A stretch of DNA of 48,002 bases from a virus, in IMG/VR virus record IMGVR_UViG_3300047322_000488, positions 1 to 48,002 of that record, one strand, 5' to 3'. Positions 40,306-47,585 of the stretch are shown here, one piece after another. Below the pieces are notes generated by a model that ran no database searches, was not told where the DNA came from, and saw nothing but the letters and a program-made list of their open reading frames with translations. Every line of letters begins with the position of its first letter. Within the stretch, counting starts at the first letter, position 1. The translations under genes and the position numbers were made by a program.

Positions 40306-41258
40306 CAGTCCAAGGTCAAAGCGTGAGTACGATCGACAAGGTGCGTCGCATCGGCTCGGCTTTGTCTGTAAATATGTTGATAGCGTCACGTCCGCGCTTT
40401 GAAGGAAAAGGCTACAGCTATTGGCATTTCGATGCCAACGCGGGATCTGGCTTCAACGCTGCAGTTGGCGTCCCCGGCAGTCCGGTGGTGTTTTGGGATG
40501 CGGCTGACAAATGCCTGCGCGGTCTGCATCCGAGACCGTTCTTCTGCGACATCAATGACGGCTATATGGCCACACTGCAGCGCACCTTGGGCACTCGTGC
40601 TCGCTCATCAGTACTGCTTCCTGGCGACAATGAAGAAGCGCTTCTGCTTTTTGGGTTCCACATCCTGCGATCAGGGGAGAAGGCGAGCAAAGCCATGGGC
40701 TCGGTCCTATGCGACCCTAACGCATATTGGTATCGCAATAAGGACAACGAGGGCGTCCCGATCAGGGCGCTTCAATGGTTTCTGCCGAAGTTCGAGAGCA
40801 TCGACTTAGTGCTCAATGTGAATACCAGAACCTACCGGATGCAGGCTCCGCACGGGCACAACGTGCTGCCGCCCAGAATGTTGCTGGCATCTCTGCACAA
40901 GAAACACTGGGTAGTCGGGCACACCTCTCACGGTGGCGACACATTCCTGATTGCCATCGGACGCAACTATCCAGCCGGCGATCACCGCGCGCTCGGCCTA
41001 TATAATTCAACCAGCGAAATGGGGAACCACATTCTCGATGTCGCAGAGGGACGACGGCAGAGCAAGCTCGAATTCGCCATACCAAACGTATCGCGAATAC
41101 CTAGATCATCCAGTGTTTCGCACGGCTCGCGCGATAGCGATGCGAAGGGCCAAAGGGCTCTGCGCATGCGGCAATCCGGCGACCGAAGTCCATCATCTGA
41201 AATACCCGCCGTGGGGCATGTTCGATGTGCCCAGCAACCTGAAGCCGATCTGTCATGA
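40302..41258 (+). CDS. tcmP: TcmP-like three-Cys-motif partner protein
   Basis: The 318-residue frame has YWHFDANAGSGFN followed by VPGSPVVFWDAA, then PFFCDINDGYM, and SVLLPGDNEEALL. This matches the N-terminal pattern of TcmP proteins, which regularly accompany the three-Cys radical-SAM-like phage protein, and such a gene lies just downstream. The Rossmann-like opening (G-x-G then GSP) suggests nucleotide or SAM binding. From about residue 247 on, the frame overlaps the HNH gene and looks non-native (Ser/Arg-rich), so the true C-terminus may be lost or extended by that overlap. Confidence 0.6.
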   Translation: MTVQGQSVSTIDKVRRIGSALSVNMLIASRPRFEGKGYSYWHFDANAGSGFNAAVGVPGSPVVFWDAADKCLRGLHPRPFFCDINDGYMATLQRTLGTRARSSVLLPGDNEEALLLFGFHILRSGEKASKAMGSVLCDPNAYWYRNKDNEGVPIRALQWFLPKFESIDLVLNVNTRTYRMQAPHGHNVLPPRMLLASLHKKHWVVGHTSHGGDTFLIAIGRNYPAGDHRALGLYNSTSEMGNHILDVAEGRRQSKLEFAIPNVSRIPRSSSVSHGSRDSDAKGQRALRMRQSGDRSPSSEIPAVGHVRCAQQPEADLS

Positions 41259-41292
41259 CTGTCACTGCATAGCGCATGGAAAAACATCATGA
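41038..41292 (+). CDS. HNH endonuclease, first of three
   Basis: The 84-residue protein from ATG 41038 (GGGGAA upstream) has YREYLDHPVFRTARAIAM, a zinc pair CACGN, then TEVHHLKYPPWGMFD and NLKPICHDCHCIAHG. The H-H and C-x-x-C pattern is the HNH metal finger. It starts inside the TcmP-like frame and overlaps it by 221 bases. It may be a homing-type insertion or a normal phage gene. Its stop overlaps the following start. Confidence 0.75.
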   Translation: MSQRDDGRASSNSPYQTYREYLDHPVFRTARAIAMRRAKGLCACGNPATEVHHLKYPPWGMFDVPSNLKPICHDCHCIAHGKTS

Positions 41293-42731
41293 CTGACTAT
41301 CAGCAGCACCCACTGTCGGCGGCATTCCCTGCGATGACAGACGCAGCATTCGCAGAGTTGCGTGCCGACATTGTTGCGAACGGACTGCGCTCACCGATCA
41401 CGTTGTTCGATGAGCAAGTCTTGGATGGTTGGAGCCGTTATCGGGCATGCAGCCAAGCTGGTGTCGAACCCCGGTTCGAGACGTTTGGCGGCGATGAAGC
41501 GGCAGCGCGGAAGTTCGTCGTCTCGGCCAACCTGATCAGGCGGCATCTCGATACGTCAGAGCGGGCGATAGTCGCTGCGCGATTTGCGACCATGCCAGCC
41601 CACAGGCCGGGTAAGGGGGCAAATTCGCCCACTTCCATCCAACAGGCAGCCGACCTCTTTAATGTCAGCACCAGATCCGTCAAAGACGCGCGCGCTGTCC
41701 TAACGAGTGGCGACGACGAGGTTATCGGTCAGGTGGGAGACGGCAAGATCTCTGTGTCCCATGCAGCAAAGACCGTGCGGGCGAACAAGCCAAAGCCCGC
41801 ACCGACCAAGAAGGCACAACCGAAGGCTAAGGCTAAGCCAGTCAACATTGAGCCCCAGACGGTGGAGCAGTGGGCAAACCTATCGGCCAGCCTGCAGCGG
41901 GCTCACCTCAAACATCGCAACCCGGAGGCGAAGCTCAACCAGCAGAAGAGCGGCGAGGATGACAACCTCATCGACTGGGCCAAGTGGACATGGAACCCGA
42001 TCACAGGGTGTCTCCACAATTGCCCATATTGCTATGCGCGAGACATCGCCGAGCGGTTCGCAGGCACATCGCCATTCCCGAATGGCTTCACGCCAACACT
42101 ACGCGCCGACCGGCTGTCCGCACCGCTCAACTTCCTGCCGCGCGAAAGCGAAGACCAGCGTGAGCGGCGCATCTTCACCGGATCGATGACAGACCTATTC
42201 GGACGTTGGGTGCCAGCCGAATGGATCGAAGCCGTGCTGCGTGTCGCAGACGAAGCGAAGCTGTGGGAATTCCTGATGCTGACGAAGTTCCCCAAGCGCA
42301 TGGCCGAGTTCGAGATCCCAGCCAATGTCTGGATGGGCACAACTGTCGACTGCCAGGTGCGTGTCACTGCTGCGGAGGAGGCGTTCGCGCGCGTAACCGC
42401 CAAGGTGAAATGGCTCTCATGCGAACCGCTGATCGAGCCACTGCGTTTCCGTCACCTCGACCGGTTCGACATGATAGTGATCGGTGGCGCATCGCCATCC
42501 AGCGAAACCCCGAAGTGGATCCCGCCTTTCTCCTGGCTCGACGATCTCATGCGCCAAGCCGACGACGCCGGGTGCGCCGTGTTCCTCAAGTCGAATATGT
42601 ATAGAAAAGAACAACCCGGTGGACCTCGCTATCGGTTCCTCGATAAGGCGCCGAAGGTGTTCCACTATCTGACGCGCAGCGGCGACCGCCGTGATGCAGC
42701 GAATGAGCTGGCTGTGGCGGGTGCCGCATGA
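41289..42731 (+). CDS. ParB-like domain fused to three-Cys radical-SAM-like protein
   Basis: The 480-residue protein has an N-terminal ParB-like part: HPLSAAFPAM, LRADIVANGLRSPITLFDEQ, VLDGWSRYRACSQAG, then an HTH region (SIQQAADLFNVSTRSVKDAR) to about 160. A Lys/Pro/Ala linker at 165-190 follows. The second part begins DWAKWTWNPITGCLHNCPYC (C241, C245, C248, spacing CX3CX2C) and has TGSMTDLFGRWVP and IVIGGASPSSET, as in phage Gp37/Gp68 proteins (DUF5131). The cysteine spacing equals that of radical-SAM clusters. The reaction is unknown. It probably works with the TcmP-like partner. Confidence 0.85.
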   Translation: MTDYQQHPLSAAFPAMTDAAFAELRADIVANGLRSPITLFDEQVLDGWSRYRACSQAGVEPRFETFGGDEAAARKFVVSANLIRRHLDTSERAIVAARFATMPAHRPGKGANSPTSIQQAADLFNVSTRSVKDARAVLTSGDDEVIGQVGDGKISVSHAAKTVRANKPKPAPTKKAQPKAKAKPVNIEPQTVEQWANLSASLQRAHLKHRNPEAKLNQQKSGEDDNLIDWAKWTWNPITGCLHNCPYCYARDIAERFAGTSPFPNGFTPTLRADRLSAPLNFLPRESEDQRERRIFTGSMTDLFGRWVPAEWIEAVLRVADEAKLWEFLMLTKFPKRMAEFEIPANVWMGTTVDCQVRVTAAEEAFARVTAKVKWLSCEPLIEPLRFRHLDRFDMIVIGGASPSSETPKWIPPFSWLDDLMRQADDAGCAVFLKSNMYRKEQPGGPRYRFLDKAPKVFHYLTRSGDRRDAANELAVAGAA

Positions 42732-43216
42732 CTTCCTCCCACTCATGGACCACGCGCGCTGCCTCGGTGTTCTACGAGTGGCTGGTCGTGCGTGACGACG
42801 AGGAGTTGCCGCAACTCGAGGAGATCTGCGTGCAGCTCTTGCCGGTCATGCCCATCGATCCATGTCGCCTTGCTATATCGATCCGATGGCTTGCCAAGCA
42901 GCGAATGATCGATGTCGCCTGTGGCAACGGGGCGCGTTCCCGCGGCCACTACATCATCCGCGTGCGCTCCACCGGCCGCGTCTACCGGACGTTTGACTGC
43001 CCGCTCGAACTCCCAGAAAACGGAAACGCCGGCAGGGTGGGCCTGCCGGCGTCTCAGAGGGAGGACTGTGATGCTAGAACATCACAAGCTCCTGCCGTGG
43101 ATAGTGGTGGTCGTCGACCTCAGGGTCAAGATGATCATACGTCGGCGGTAAGGCAGGGGGCTAGTCCGGGCGACCGGGCTAGCTCCCGCCCCTCGGGCCG
43201 CGCCGGGGCCACCTGA
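42728..43216 (+). CDS. Hypothetical replication-region protein
   Basis: The 162-residue frame is coupled to the fusion gene by ATGA and to the next by TGATG. The first 100 residues (SVFYEWLVVRDDEELPQLEE, AISIRWLAKQRMIDVACGNG) look like a winged-helix domain. The last 60 are Gly/Arg/Ser-rich and run over a strong hairpin and another short frame, so only the N-terminal part can be taken as a folded domain. Function unknown. Confidence 0.6.
   Translation: MTSSHSWTTRAASVFYEWLVVRDDEELPQLEEICVQLLPVMPIDPCRLAISIRWLAKQRMIDVACGNGARSRGHYIIRVRSTGRVYRTFDCPLELPENGNAGRVGLPASQREDCDARTSQAPAVDSGGRRPQGQDDHTSAVRQGASPGDRASSRPSGRAGAT
43026..43052 (+). terminator. Perfect 11-bp hairpin inside replication region
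   Basis: ACGCCGGCAGG at 43026-43036 pairs with CCTGCCGGCGT at 43042-43052 around a GTGGG loop. No T run follows. It precedes a strong ribosome site (GAGGGAGGAC) for a 26-residue frame. It may be an attenuator or RNA-processing site within the operon. Confidence 0.5.
43071..43151 (+). CDS. 26-residue hydrophobic/basic peptide
   Basis: ATG 43071 with GAGGGAGG upstream encodes MLEHHKLLPWIVVVVDLRV then KMIIRRR before TAA. It would be one short hydrophobic helix with a basic tail. It lies in a different frame from the longer 42728-43216 gene. The good ribosome site is the main support, along with the hairpin just upstream. Confidence 0.35.
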   Translation: MLEHHKLLPWIVVVVDLRVKMIIRRR

Positions 43217-43440
43217 TGGCCCGCGCGCATCATCATGGCGGAGGCCAGAAGTCCGCGCTCTCGCTGCGCTATCGCGGCGAGCACCGGGATGCCACGCCGC
43301 GCACCGCCACGATCCAGGCTTATTGCGACCGAGCACTCGCTCAGACGGGCTTGCTGCCGAGCATCGAACAGGTAGCAAAAGATCTCTGCATGGCGCCGAC
43401 CCAGGTTGAGCGCCACTACCGCATCCTGGGGCTGATCTGA
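43216..43440 (+). CDS. Small helix-turn-helix protein
   Basis: The 74-residue protein has RTATIQAYCDRALAQTGL followed by LPSIEQVAKDLCMAPTQVER and HYRILGLI, a tri-helical DNA-binding pattern. Overlaps at both ends (TGATG) place it in the rightward operon before the helicase. It could be a replication accessory or operon regulator. Confidence 0.65.
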   Translation: MARAHHHGGGQKSALSLRYRGEHRDATPRTATIQAYCDRALAQTGLLPSIEQVAKDLCMAPTQVERHYRILGLI

Positions 43441-43901
43441 TGCAGCACCAGCCCAGCATTTATGCGGCTCCTATCCCGCCATCTGGCGACTGGGTCACGT
43501 CAGCGCACCGCATGCGCTGGATCCGTGAGCAGATTCACCTCTACACGCGCGACCTGGCGCTCGAGCACCTCCTGACAGGGCCGTCAAACTGCTCGCTCCA
43601 GTATGAAAGCTTCGAGGCTGGGATCGGCTTTGGCTTTCAGTGCAAGGCCAGCCACGACGAGATCATCACGGCCTGCAACTCCGAGTGGGCCGATGCTATT
43701 GCCCATGGCGCACGCTTCATCGACGCGCTGAGACGACGGCTCTGGAGTATGTGCCGCTCGCGCATGTCAGAGCAGGTCATCATCCAAGCCGCCGACGAGA
43801 TGAAACGGCACTGGGGTGTGTTCGTCGATGATGAACTACTCATGCCCCTGCTGCACAAGATCGACCTCGCTGCAAAACCTCGGAGGCGTCGCCATGCCTG
43901 A
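43440..43901 (+). CDS. Hypothetical protein before helicase
   Basis: The 153-residue protein has a basic N-terminal segment (SAHRMRWIREQIHLYTRDLA), a central QYESFEAGIGFGFQCKASHD, then helices DALRRRLWSMCRSRMSEQVI and DEMKRHWGVFVDDELLM. No motif is recognised. It overlaps the helicase start by eight bases and is in the same operon, so a replication-linked role is likely. Confidence 0.6.
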   Translation: MQHQPSIYAAPIPPSGDWVTSAHRMRWIREQIHLYTRDLALEHLLTGPSNCSLQYESFEAGIGFGFQCKASHDEIITACNSEWADAIAHGARFIDALRRRLWSMCRSRMSEQVIIQAADEMKRHWGVFVDDELLMPLLHKIDLAAKPRRRRHA

Positions 43902-45105
43902 TCGTCATTTCCGGCAGGGGCATCTTGAGGTGGTTGCGGACATGATAACGACGCCGTTCGTCCTGCGCGCTGCGTCGATACCGCCAGAGAAGGACATCCT
44001 TCCTCGACAGTGGATCTATGGGCGGCACTTGGTACGCGGCTTCGTATCGCTGCTTGTCGCGCCTGGAGGCACTGGCAAGTCGAGTCTGATCCTCGGCCTG
44101 TGCATCGCCTGCGCGACCGGTCGGAAGTTGCTGGGGCACAACGTCTATCAGCAGTGCAATACCGCGCTGCTCAACCTTGAGGATCCACAGGACGAGATTG
44201 ACCGCAGGCTCGCGGCGATCGGCCGTTTCTACAACGTCGCCGACGAGGACATCCGCGGCAAGTTCTTCATGTCGCCGGCCGAGCAGAAGGTGCTGATCGC
44301 AGCAGAGGGCGAGGATGGTTTCGAGGTCGTCCACCCGGATGAGCGACGCATTATCGAGTGCGTCCGCGACAACAAGATCGGCGTCCTCGGCGTCGATCCG
44401 TTCGCCGAGAGCCACGAGCTTGAGGAGAACAGCAACCCGCACATGATCCGTGCTGCGGCCGCGTGGCGTCGTGTGGCTCGTTTCGGCAACTGCGCCGTGC
44501 TGCTGGCCCATCATGTCAGGAAGGGCACCGTGGATAGCATCGAGGCTGCGCGCGGCGCCAAGGCGCTGACCGACAGCGCGAGGATCGGGCTGCTGCTCTC
44601 GTCGATGTCTGCCGCCGAGGCCGAGCTGCTCGGCATCTCCGAAGACGATCGGCTTCAGTATGTCCGCCTCGACGACGCCAAGGCTAACCTAGCGCCGCGC
44701 GCTGCGGCCGCGACTTGGTATCACCTCAACCACGTCAAGCTGGACAACGGCACGCCCGAGTATCCGCACGGCGACGATGTCGTCGTGATCGAGAACTGGA
44801 AGCAGCCGTCTGTTTGGGAGCTTGTCAGTGTGGCTGACGCTAACGAGGCGCTCGACAAGATCGCCAGCGGGTTTCCCGACGGTTCCCGATATAGCCACAC
44901 CCGCCGTTCCGACGAGCGTTGGGCGGGCCGCGTACTGGTCGATCTTTTGGGTCTGAAAGAGGCCCAGGCGGCCGAGGTGATCCGTGTCTGGATCAAGACC
45001 GGACTGTTGCACAAGGAGAGCTACCATGACGCCTCCCAGCGCAAAAACAGGGTCGGTTTGGAGGTCAACGATGCCCTGCGCCCAGGCACCACCACAACTC
45101 GTTAA
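43894..45105 (+). CDS. RepA-like replicative ATPase/helicase
   Basis: ATG 43894 is chosen over the longer frame because GGAGG precedes it. In 403 residues, Walker A is VAPGGTGKSSL (56-63), LLNLEDPQDEIDRRLAAI follows, Walker B is VLGVDPFAESHELEENSN, and CAVLLAHHVRKGT contains the conserved His pair. This matches RSF1010-RepA-like hexameric helicases in plasmids and phages. An iteron cluster lies directly after it, which fits replication initiation. The C-terminal winged-helix-like part has LVDLLGLKEAQAAEVIR. Confidence 0.88.
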   Translation: MPDRHFRQGHLEVVADMITTPFVLRAASIPPEKDILPRQWIYGRHLVRGFVSLLVAPGGTGKSSLILGLCIACATGRKLLGHNVYQQCNTALLNLEDPQDEIDRRLAAIGRFYNVADEDIRGKFFMSPAEQKVLIAAEGEDGFEVVHPDERRIIECVRDNKIGVLGVDPFAESHELEENSNPHMIRAAAAWRRVARFGNCAVLLAHHVRKGTVDSIEAARGAKALTDSARIGLLLSSMSAAEAELLGISEDDRLQYVRLDDAKANLAPRAAAATWYHLNHVKLDNGTPEYPHGDDVVVIENWKQPSVWELVSVADANEALDKIASGFPDGSRYSHTRRSDERWAGRVLVDLLGLKEAQAAEVIRVWIKTGLLHKESYHDASQRKNRVGLEVNDALRPGTTTTR

Positions 45106-45280
45106 TGGCGCATTTAATGGCGCAAAAACCTGGCGAAAAAGCCCGGCGGAGGGTGCTGTTGCGCCATTTCTGCCTAACGGCAGGAGAATGGCGCACCATC
45201 CCCTAACCCGGAGCCGTTTATCGGCGCACTTATTGGCGCATTTTATCGGCGCAATGGCGCATCACGGCGGCGTGAAATGA
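45026..45280 (+). CDS. Small hypothetical protein overlapping iterons
   Basis: ATG 45026 has a strong site (AAGGAGAG) upstream, and the 84-residue frame runs through the iteron region to overlap the next start by ATGA. Sequence features: MTPPSAKTGSVWRSTMPCAQ, NGAFNGAKTWRKSP, then a His-rich end. The repeats shape much of the middle. It may be a real small protein, or a frame kept open by chance between the helicase and HNH genes. Confidence 0.4.
   Translation: MTPPSAKTGSVWRSTMPCAQAPPQLVNGAFNGAKTWRKSPAEGAVAPFLPNGRRMAHHPLTRSRLSAHLLAHFIGAMAHHGGVK
45104..45261. repeat. Iteron cluster, probable replication origin
   Basis: TGGCGCA occurs as direct copies at 45106, 45118, 45189, 45234 and 45255, as an inverted copy at 45160-45166, and as CGGCGCA at 45222 and 45247. 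A degenerate TGGCGAA is at 45131. Most are preceded by an A/T-rich pair, giving the form WWYGGCGCA. AT-rich spacers (TTTAA, TTTTAT) lie between some copies. Position just after the RepA-like gene supports an origin. Confidence 0.75.
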
Positions 45281-45747
45281 CCTCTCGGATGCGGTTGGCA
45301 TACGAGGACTATCTGCGCTCCCCACGATGGAGAGACGTCAGGCATCAGGCTCTCATTCGTGCCCAGTGGCGATGCCAGAGCCCAGCTTGTCCGGACGATG
45401 CGGTTCGGTGGCTAACCGACGCTGAGATCGCCGGCCTGGACGTGCCATATCGTCTGGAAGTCCACCACCTGACCTATGAGCGGTTGGGCTGGGAGCAACC
45501 CGACGATTTGTTAGTGCTCTGCGAGCGGTGTCATGCCGTGCTGCACGGCCGGCAACCCCCGAAGAACCGAAGCGGTCTTGGGCCGCGGCACCTTTCCAGG
45601 GTCCAACTGATCGCCGCTTATCGACGTGCAACCGCCGATAATCTCAACGCGCGCACGGCGGCCGCCGCCGCGGCACGATTGAACTTGCTCACTGCAGGTG
45701 ATCCGCTGCCGAACGGCCGTAAGCGCGTCCCGGTGCTGGTGAAATGA
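45277..45747 (+). CDS. HNH endonuclease, second of three
   Basis: The 156-residue protein has YLRSPRWRDVRHQALIRAQW with two Cys (RCQSPACPDD), YRLEVHHLTYERLGWEQPDD and LLVLCERCHAVLHGRQ. The VHH motif with two CxxC pairs is a classic HNH finger. The helical C-terminus has LIAAYRRATADNL. It is coupled by ATGA overlaps to both neighbours. Such genes in replication regions may be homing enzymes or recombination nucleases. Confidence 0.85.
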   Translation: MTSRMRLAYEDYLRSPRWRDVRHQALIRAQWRCQSPACPDDAVRWLTDAEIAGLDVPYRLEVHHLTYERLGWEQPDDLLVLCERCHAVLHGRQPPKNRSGLGPRHLSRVQLIAAYRRATADNLNARTAAAAAARLNLLTAGDPLPNGRKRVPVLVK

Positions 45748-45851
45748 CGCTGCACCTGACATCGATCGACGATCGCGAACTGATGCGCGGCCTGCTCGAC
45801 TACCTGCGCCGTGTCGAGCGCGAGGCTGAACAACACGGATCATTTTGGTGA
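45744..45851 (+). CDS. 35-residue helical peptide
   Basis: ATG 45744 overlaps the preceding TGA. The frame reads MTLHLTSIDDRELMRGLLDY then LRRVEREAEQHGSFW and ends in a TGA that overlaps the next GTG start. Both overlaps suggest it is genuinely translated. It looks like one amphipathic helix. Function unknown. Confidence 0.5.
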   Translation: MTLHLTSIDDRELMRGLLDYLRRVEREAEQHGSFW

Positions 45852-46084
45852 TCAGCTACACCGAACGCGCAGCGCGCCGAGGCGCAATCGCGTTCCTCGA
45901 GTTCGAGGCCGAGATGATCAGGCTAGGCTTTGTCGAGGAGCCGCCACAAGGCGGCATGCTGCACGAGTACACACACCCCGCCGCCAAACATCAGCGCTTC
46001 GTCATGCCATCCGGCGAACGCTACTCGATCGCGCTGGAACGCTTCCGATCCGAATTGGAAGCCGCGAAAGAAGGGAGCACCTAA
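45848..46084 (+). CDS. Small hypothetical early protein
   Basis: GTG 45848 overlaps the previous stop. The 78-residue protein reads VISYTERAARRGAIAFLEFE, then AEMIRLGFVEEPPQGGMLHE and YTHPAAKHQRFVMPSGERY, ending in a short helix with ERFRSELEAA. It has the look of a small alpha/beta domain. No family is recognised. A TTG one codon earlier is an alternative start. Confidence 0.6.
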   Translation: MISYTERAARRGAIAFLEFEAEMIRLGFVEEPPQGGMLHEYTHPAAKHQRFVMPSGERYSIALERFRSELEAAKEGST

Positions 46085-46312
46085 ATGCCCACGATCCCGG
46101 AACAACTGATGGAAAATACGGATCGTTATGTCCGCGATTGCCTCCAGATACTCGGCGACCGACACGGTGAGGAAACCATCAGGCGCATCGTCAACAAGAT
46201 GGCGCTGATGATGTCGGTTGAGATCGACAAGCGAGAGCTTGAACTGGCAGCCACCGATGCCTGCTGGACGCCAGCGGAACAGCAGCTCCTGAAAGAGAAG
46301 GGCGTATTATGA
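46085..46312 (+). CDS. Small helical hypothetical protein
   Basis: GAAGGGAG lies before ATG 46085. The 75-residue protein is helical: EQLMENTDRYVRDCLQILGD, then RHGEETIRRIVNKMALMMSV and EIDKRELELAATDACW. Its stop overlaps the start of the membrane protein that follows (ATGA). No motif is recognised. Confidence 0.6.
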   Translation: MPTIPEQLMENTDRYVRDCLQILGDRHGEETIRRIVNKMALMMSVEIDKRELELAATDACWTPAEQQLLKEKGVL

Positions 46313-46473
46313 GCCTCATCCTGGTGATCCTCGTTCTGCTGCTGCTGTTCGGCGGCGGCGGGTACTACGGCTATCGGCGCGAGTACTACGGTCCCAGCGG
46401 GATGAGCGGGATCGTCATCATCCTGGTGATCCTGATCGTCGTCGTTCTGTTCACCCGCGGGACTTACTGGTGA
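46309..46473 (+). CDS. Small membrane protein, DUF3309-like
   Basis: The 54-residue protein has two hydrophobic segments (LILVILVLLLLF and SGIVIILVILIVVVLF) separated by a Gly/Tyr loop containing YYGYRREYYGPSG. This is the DUF3309-like layout seen widely in Proteobacteria: short hydrophobic arm, Tyr/Gly/Ser loop, hydrophobic arm. ATG overlaps the previous stop. In phages it may be an exclusion or envelope-stress protein. Confidence 0.65.
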   Translation: MSLILVILVLLLLFGGGGYYGYRREYYGPSGMSGIVIILVILIVVVLFTRGTYW

Positions 46474-46501
46474 CCAGACCTCGCATCCGGATGGAATGCA
46501 C

Positions 46502-46948
46502 ATGAGAACCGCCGGAAAACCAAAGAAGGAACCGATGCAATGGGGTGTCGCCTATGAGGCGCTTTGCATCGTGAGTGAGGCGTTGAAGGTGATCGGCGAC
46601 ACAAAACTAGCCGCCGCGGTTTCGAACCATGCAGCACGGATGTACACGCCGGACTATTCGCGCCTCTTTGACCACAGCGGGGTGAGGGGGCCGCCACCGC
46701 TGGATGTCCGTGTGCTCCAAGCAATCGTGCGCTCCGAGAACAGCGTTTTGGCGCTCTGCTGCCCTGGGCGTCTGCGCCTGGAAGATGCCGAGCGGCTTAA
46801 GGCGTTGTTCTCAGAATTCGTCGGCTCTTCACTCAATCCGGCGCCGGGTTCGGTTATGGTCATCGGCGACGATGTGACCCTGGGTGTGGATGGCGACGCC
46901 GAGTTAGTCGACCACGGCGTCCAGCGCCTCGATATGGACACCCAATGA
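46502..46948 (+). CDS. Hypothetical early protein
   Basis: The 148-residue protein from ATG 46502 (GGATGGA upstream; ATG 46496 is an alternative) has helices AYEALCIVSEALKVIGDTK, a middle VLQAIVRSENSVLALCCPG, and a beta-rich end SVMVIGDDVTLGVDGDAEL. No family is recognised. Its stop overlaps the next start (ATGA). Confidence 0.6.
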   Translation: MRTAGKPKKEPMQWGVAYEALCIVSEALKVIGDTKLAAAVSNHAARMYTPDYSRLFDHSGVRGPPPLDVRVLQAIVRSENSVLALCCPGRLRLEDAERLKALFSEFVGSSLNPAPGSVMVIGDDVTLGVDGDAELVDHGVQRLDMDTQ

Positions 46949-47529
46949 GATCGAGACTGGCAGCAGCGTCCGTCGTCGAGACGAGCGACTTCGGGCCATG
47001 CGTGCTGCGCGGGGAGGACGGACGGATGAGCTACGTCGGTGCGGCCGAGATTATCCTCGAGACGCGGGAGGACATTGACCGAACGCCAGACCGCCGGGGC
47101 AACCGTCCTGTGGTCCGTGGAGCCAGGCGACGCACCTCCCTAGGCGAGATGCTGACGAGGAAGGTCATCACAAAGCGCCACCACGACGCTGCAACGCGGT
47201 TCCTGGACGCTCTGAGCCTCGCCACGGGTGGGGGAAGTGGCTCCCCACTCGGCGACGGCATCAGGGTGGCTCCTGGGAGCCGCACGGCCATGCCTGAGCG
47301 GCAGCTCAACGCCATCACCGAGGTCAGGTGGGTGATGAACCACCTCGGGCTCAACTCGGACACGGTGTTTTGGTGGGTGGTGGTGGGGAACAAGTCGCCA
47401 ACCGAGTTCGATTGCCGGTTTCGGATCAGAGAAGGGACGGGATCTGACTGGCTGCGCGCGTCGCTCGACCAGCTCGATGCGCTCTATCATCACGGTAGTT
47501 CAACTCGCGCCATTGTGGATATCTATTGA
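46945..47529 (+). CDS. Hypothetical protein before terminase module, possible late regulator
   Basis: The 194-residue protein has a basic centre (RTPDRRGNRPVVRGARRRTS), then RKVITKRHHDAATRFLDALS and VRWVMNHLGLNSDTVFWWVV, with a C-terminal LDQLDALYHHG. The order of helices loosely recalls DUF6456-like proteins, but that is not certain. It is the last gene of the early operon before the HNH/terminase end, the place where late-gene activators or antiterminators often lie. Confidence 0.55.
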   Translation: MRSRLAAASVVETSDFGPCVLRGEDGRMSYVGAAEIILETREDIDRTPDRRGNRPVVRGARRRTSLGEMLTRKVITKRHHDAATRFLDALSLATGGGSGSPLGDGIRVAPGSRTAMPERQLNAITEVRWVMNHLGLNSDTVFWWVVVGNKSPTEFDCRFRIREGTGSDWLRASLDQLDALYHHGSSTRAIVDIY

Positions 47530-47585
47530 CGAGCTGGGCGGGCTGGCCGCATGAATTCCGCTAGATTGGCCAGACTCGGCAGCTA

